Assembly (NCBI GenBank): GCA_037953745.1
Contig: JBAKBP010003196.1
Location: 94,390-158,389, forward strand
Source: Lithodes maja
Lineage: Eukaryota > Arthropoda > Malacostraca > Decapoda > Lithodidae
Direction of reading: 5' to 3'
DNA: 64,000 nucleotides
The notes under the pieces are model-generated. The model ran no database searches and was not told the origin of the DNA. It saw nothing but the letters and a program-made list of their open reading frames with translations. The position numbers were made by a program, and so were the translations under genes. Positions 62,866-64,000 of the stretch are shown piece after piece. Position 1 is the first letter of the stretch. Every line of letters starts with the position of its first letter.

Positions 62866-63125
62866 GCCCGTAGCCTAGTAGGTAGCGCTCTCGTCTCACA
62901 CACGAGGGATCGGGGGTTCAATCCCCCGGCCGGGCGGAGACAAATTGGGCTTGTCTCCTTTCATGTGTTAGCCTCAGTTCACCTAGCTGTAAATAGGTAC
63001 CTGGAATAAGTGGACGACGTTGTGACGTCCCATCTGGGGTTGGCAAAAATGGTACAAGGCGAGATGGGTATCATATGGTTCACCTTAAGCTACTGGTCAA
63101 CCTAAGCCTTCGGGTGAGACTGGTA
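62866..63125 (+). mobile_element. tRNA-derived SINE with tRNA-Val(CAC)-like head
   Basis: 62866-62936 folds as a cloverleaf: acceptor GCCCG / CGGGC, anticodon stem CTCGT / ACGAG around loop CTCACAC (anticodon CAC), T arm CGGGGGTTCAATCCCCCG. Box A TAGCCTAGTAGGTAGCGC, box B GGTTCAATCC. A body follows without a break: CACCTAGCTGTAAATAGGTA, CCTGG, a block common in invertebrate SINEs to my recollection. It ends by about 63125. Confidence 0.8.
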
Positions 63126-63417
63126 CCGTAGTGAGAATGGTACCATACAGATTAACCCTAAGCCTTCATTTCCAGATGTCGCCAATTGGCTAAAATACAG
63201 ACTACACACACATCCACAGCCATTCCAACGATACATAAACACTTAACATGCATTTCACGCAATACATTCCCAGTTAAGGAGGCGCGATAATAATGAGCTT
63301 AGCTCGCATTGCGTGGATTCCCCTTGACGAAACAAGCAAGTGAATAACCCCCACACACACCCGACCATACCGTCAGACGCGCCGCTAGCCCCGGCGTCAG
63401 GCCCCGCGAAACTGCAA

Positions 63418-63740
63418 CACAACCTAAGCCAAACTAGCTCTACAACCTAAGCCAAACTAGCTGTACAACCTAAGCCAAACTAGCTCTACAACCTAAGCCA
63501 AACTAGCTGTACAACCTAAGCCAAACTAGCTATACAACCTAAGCCAAACTAGCTGTACAACCTAAGCCAAACTAGCTGTACAACCTAAGCCAAACTAGCT
63601 GTACAACCTAAGCCAAACTAGCTGTACAACCTTAAGCCAAACTAGCTGTACAACCTAAGCCAAAACTGCTCTACAACCTAAGCCAAACTAGCTGTACAAC
63701 CTAAGCCAAAACTGCTCTACAACCTAAGCCAAACTGCAGC
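63418..63740. repeat. 23-bp tandem repeat (about 14 units)
   Basis: Unit ACAACCTAAGCCAAACTAGC + T[G/C]T. Units 1-9 are nearly perfect apart from the GT/CT/AT variant; unit 10 has an inserted T, and units 11 and 13 share AAACTGCTCT. The alternation of variants suggests a 46-bp higher-order unit at each end. No coding capacity. Confidence 0.93.
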
Positions 63741-63865
63741 CGAATCCATGCAATAGTTTCGGAGATATCGGCATTTGAATGCAAATTATTAGCGTCGCGG
63801 CGATATTACCCCCATCTTACCCTACCTAAACAAAGCTAGGAACTAAAAGATTTTGTCATGTGTAT

Positions 63866-64000
63866 ACAAAAAAAGACAAAAATAAATACATTAACAACCA
63901 CTCATAAACTGAAAAATAAATACAGTAACAACCACTCATAAACTGATAAATAAATACATTAACAACCACTCATAAACTGATAAATAAATACATTAACAAC
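63866..64000. repeat. 34-bp tandem repeat reaching the window end
   Basis: Unit built on ATACATTAACAACCACTCAT and AAACTGATAAATAA with period 34, at least three and a half copies, cut by the window edge. Confidence 0.9.

Noticed and set aside
62866..62936. Functional tRNA-Val(CAC) gene
   Set aside because: The cloverleaf is good but is fused to a SINE body with no terminator after the acceptor stem, so a SINE head is the better reading.
63418..63740. CRISPR array
   Set aside because: Units are directly adjacent with no spacers, and the window is eukaryotic.
63418..63740. Telomeric repeat
   Set aside because: The pentamer occurs once per 23 bp, not in tandem.

Overview
This window is metazoan nuclear DNA, most likely from an arthropod and plausibly a decapod crustacean. 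The evidence is spliced exons of a conserved animal gene, no bacterial gene organisation, and a dense mix of LINEs, tRNA-derived SINEs, LTR elements and TTAA-targeting DNA transposons typical of large invertebrate genomes. The species cannot be fixed from the sequence alone.

The only recognisable host gene is on the minus strand: four exons (61627-61712, 49089-49215, 42317-42487, 41013-41154) encode part of the C-terminal CNH (citron homology) domain of a citron Rho-interacting kinase (Drosophila sticky). They have consistent splice sites and phases but are spread over about 20 kb because the introns are full of mobile elements. A decayed duplicate of one exon lies at 41872-42012. The kinase and coiled-coil exons would lie beyond 64000.

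Region by region. 1-21640 is a nested stack: a CR1-like LINE is split by a Ty3/gypsy LTR retrotransposon (1706-20751). One LTR of that element was hit by an RTE-like LINE (2353-4180) and by a TTAA MITE (4660-9437), and the MITE itself carries a complete piggyBac transposon (4686-8892) with an intact transposase frame. The gypsy internal region also carries a jockey-like LINE (10721-13769). 21630-29902 holds LINE tails and a nearly complete I-like LINE with ORF1, endonuclease, RT and RNase H, flanked by an 11-bp target-site duplication. 29903-35070 is AT-rich with another RTE copy. 35075-37115 is a cluster of three TTAA MITEs. 37436-40640 is a patchwork of LINE ends and a foldback pogo-type element. 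41000-61720 is the citron intron-exon region with an L2-like LINE, a second foldback element, a LINE that shares its 3' tail with three short SINE-like elements, two sibling solo LTRs, a zinc-finger-bearing LINE broken by two insertions, and a transposase-like gene with one stop (58047-60307). 61720-64000 is SINEs and minisatellites.

Many insertions keep target-site duplications, and three hosts regain an open frame when the insert and one duplication copy are removed, so the order of events can be read directly. RTE copies are nearly identical to each other and the piggyBac is intact, which suggests recent activity.
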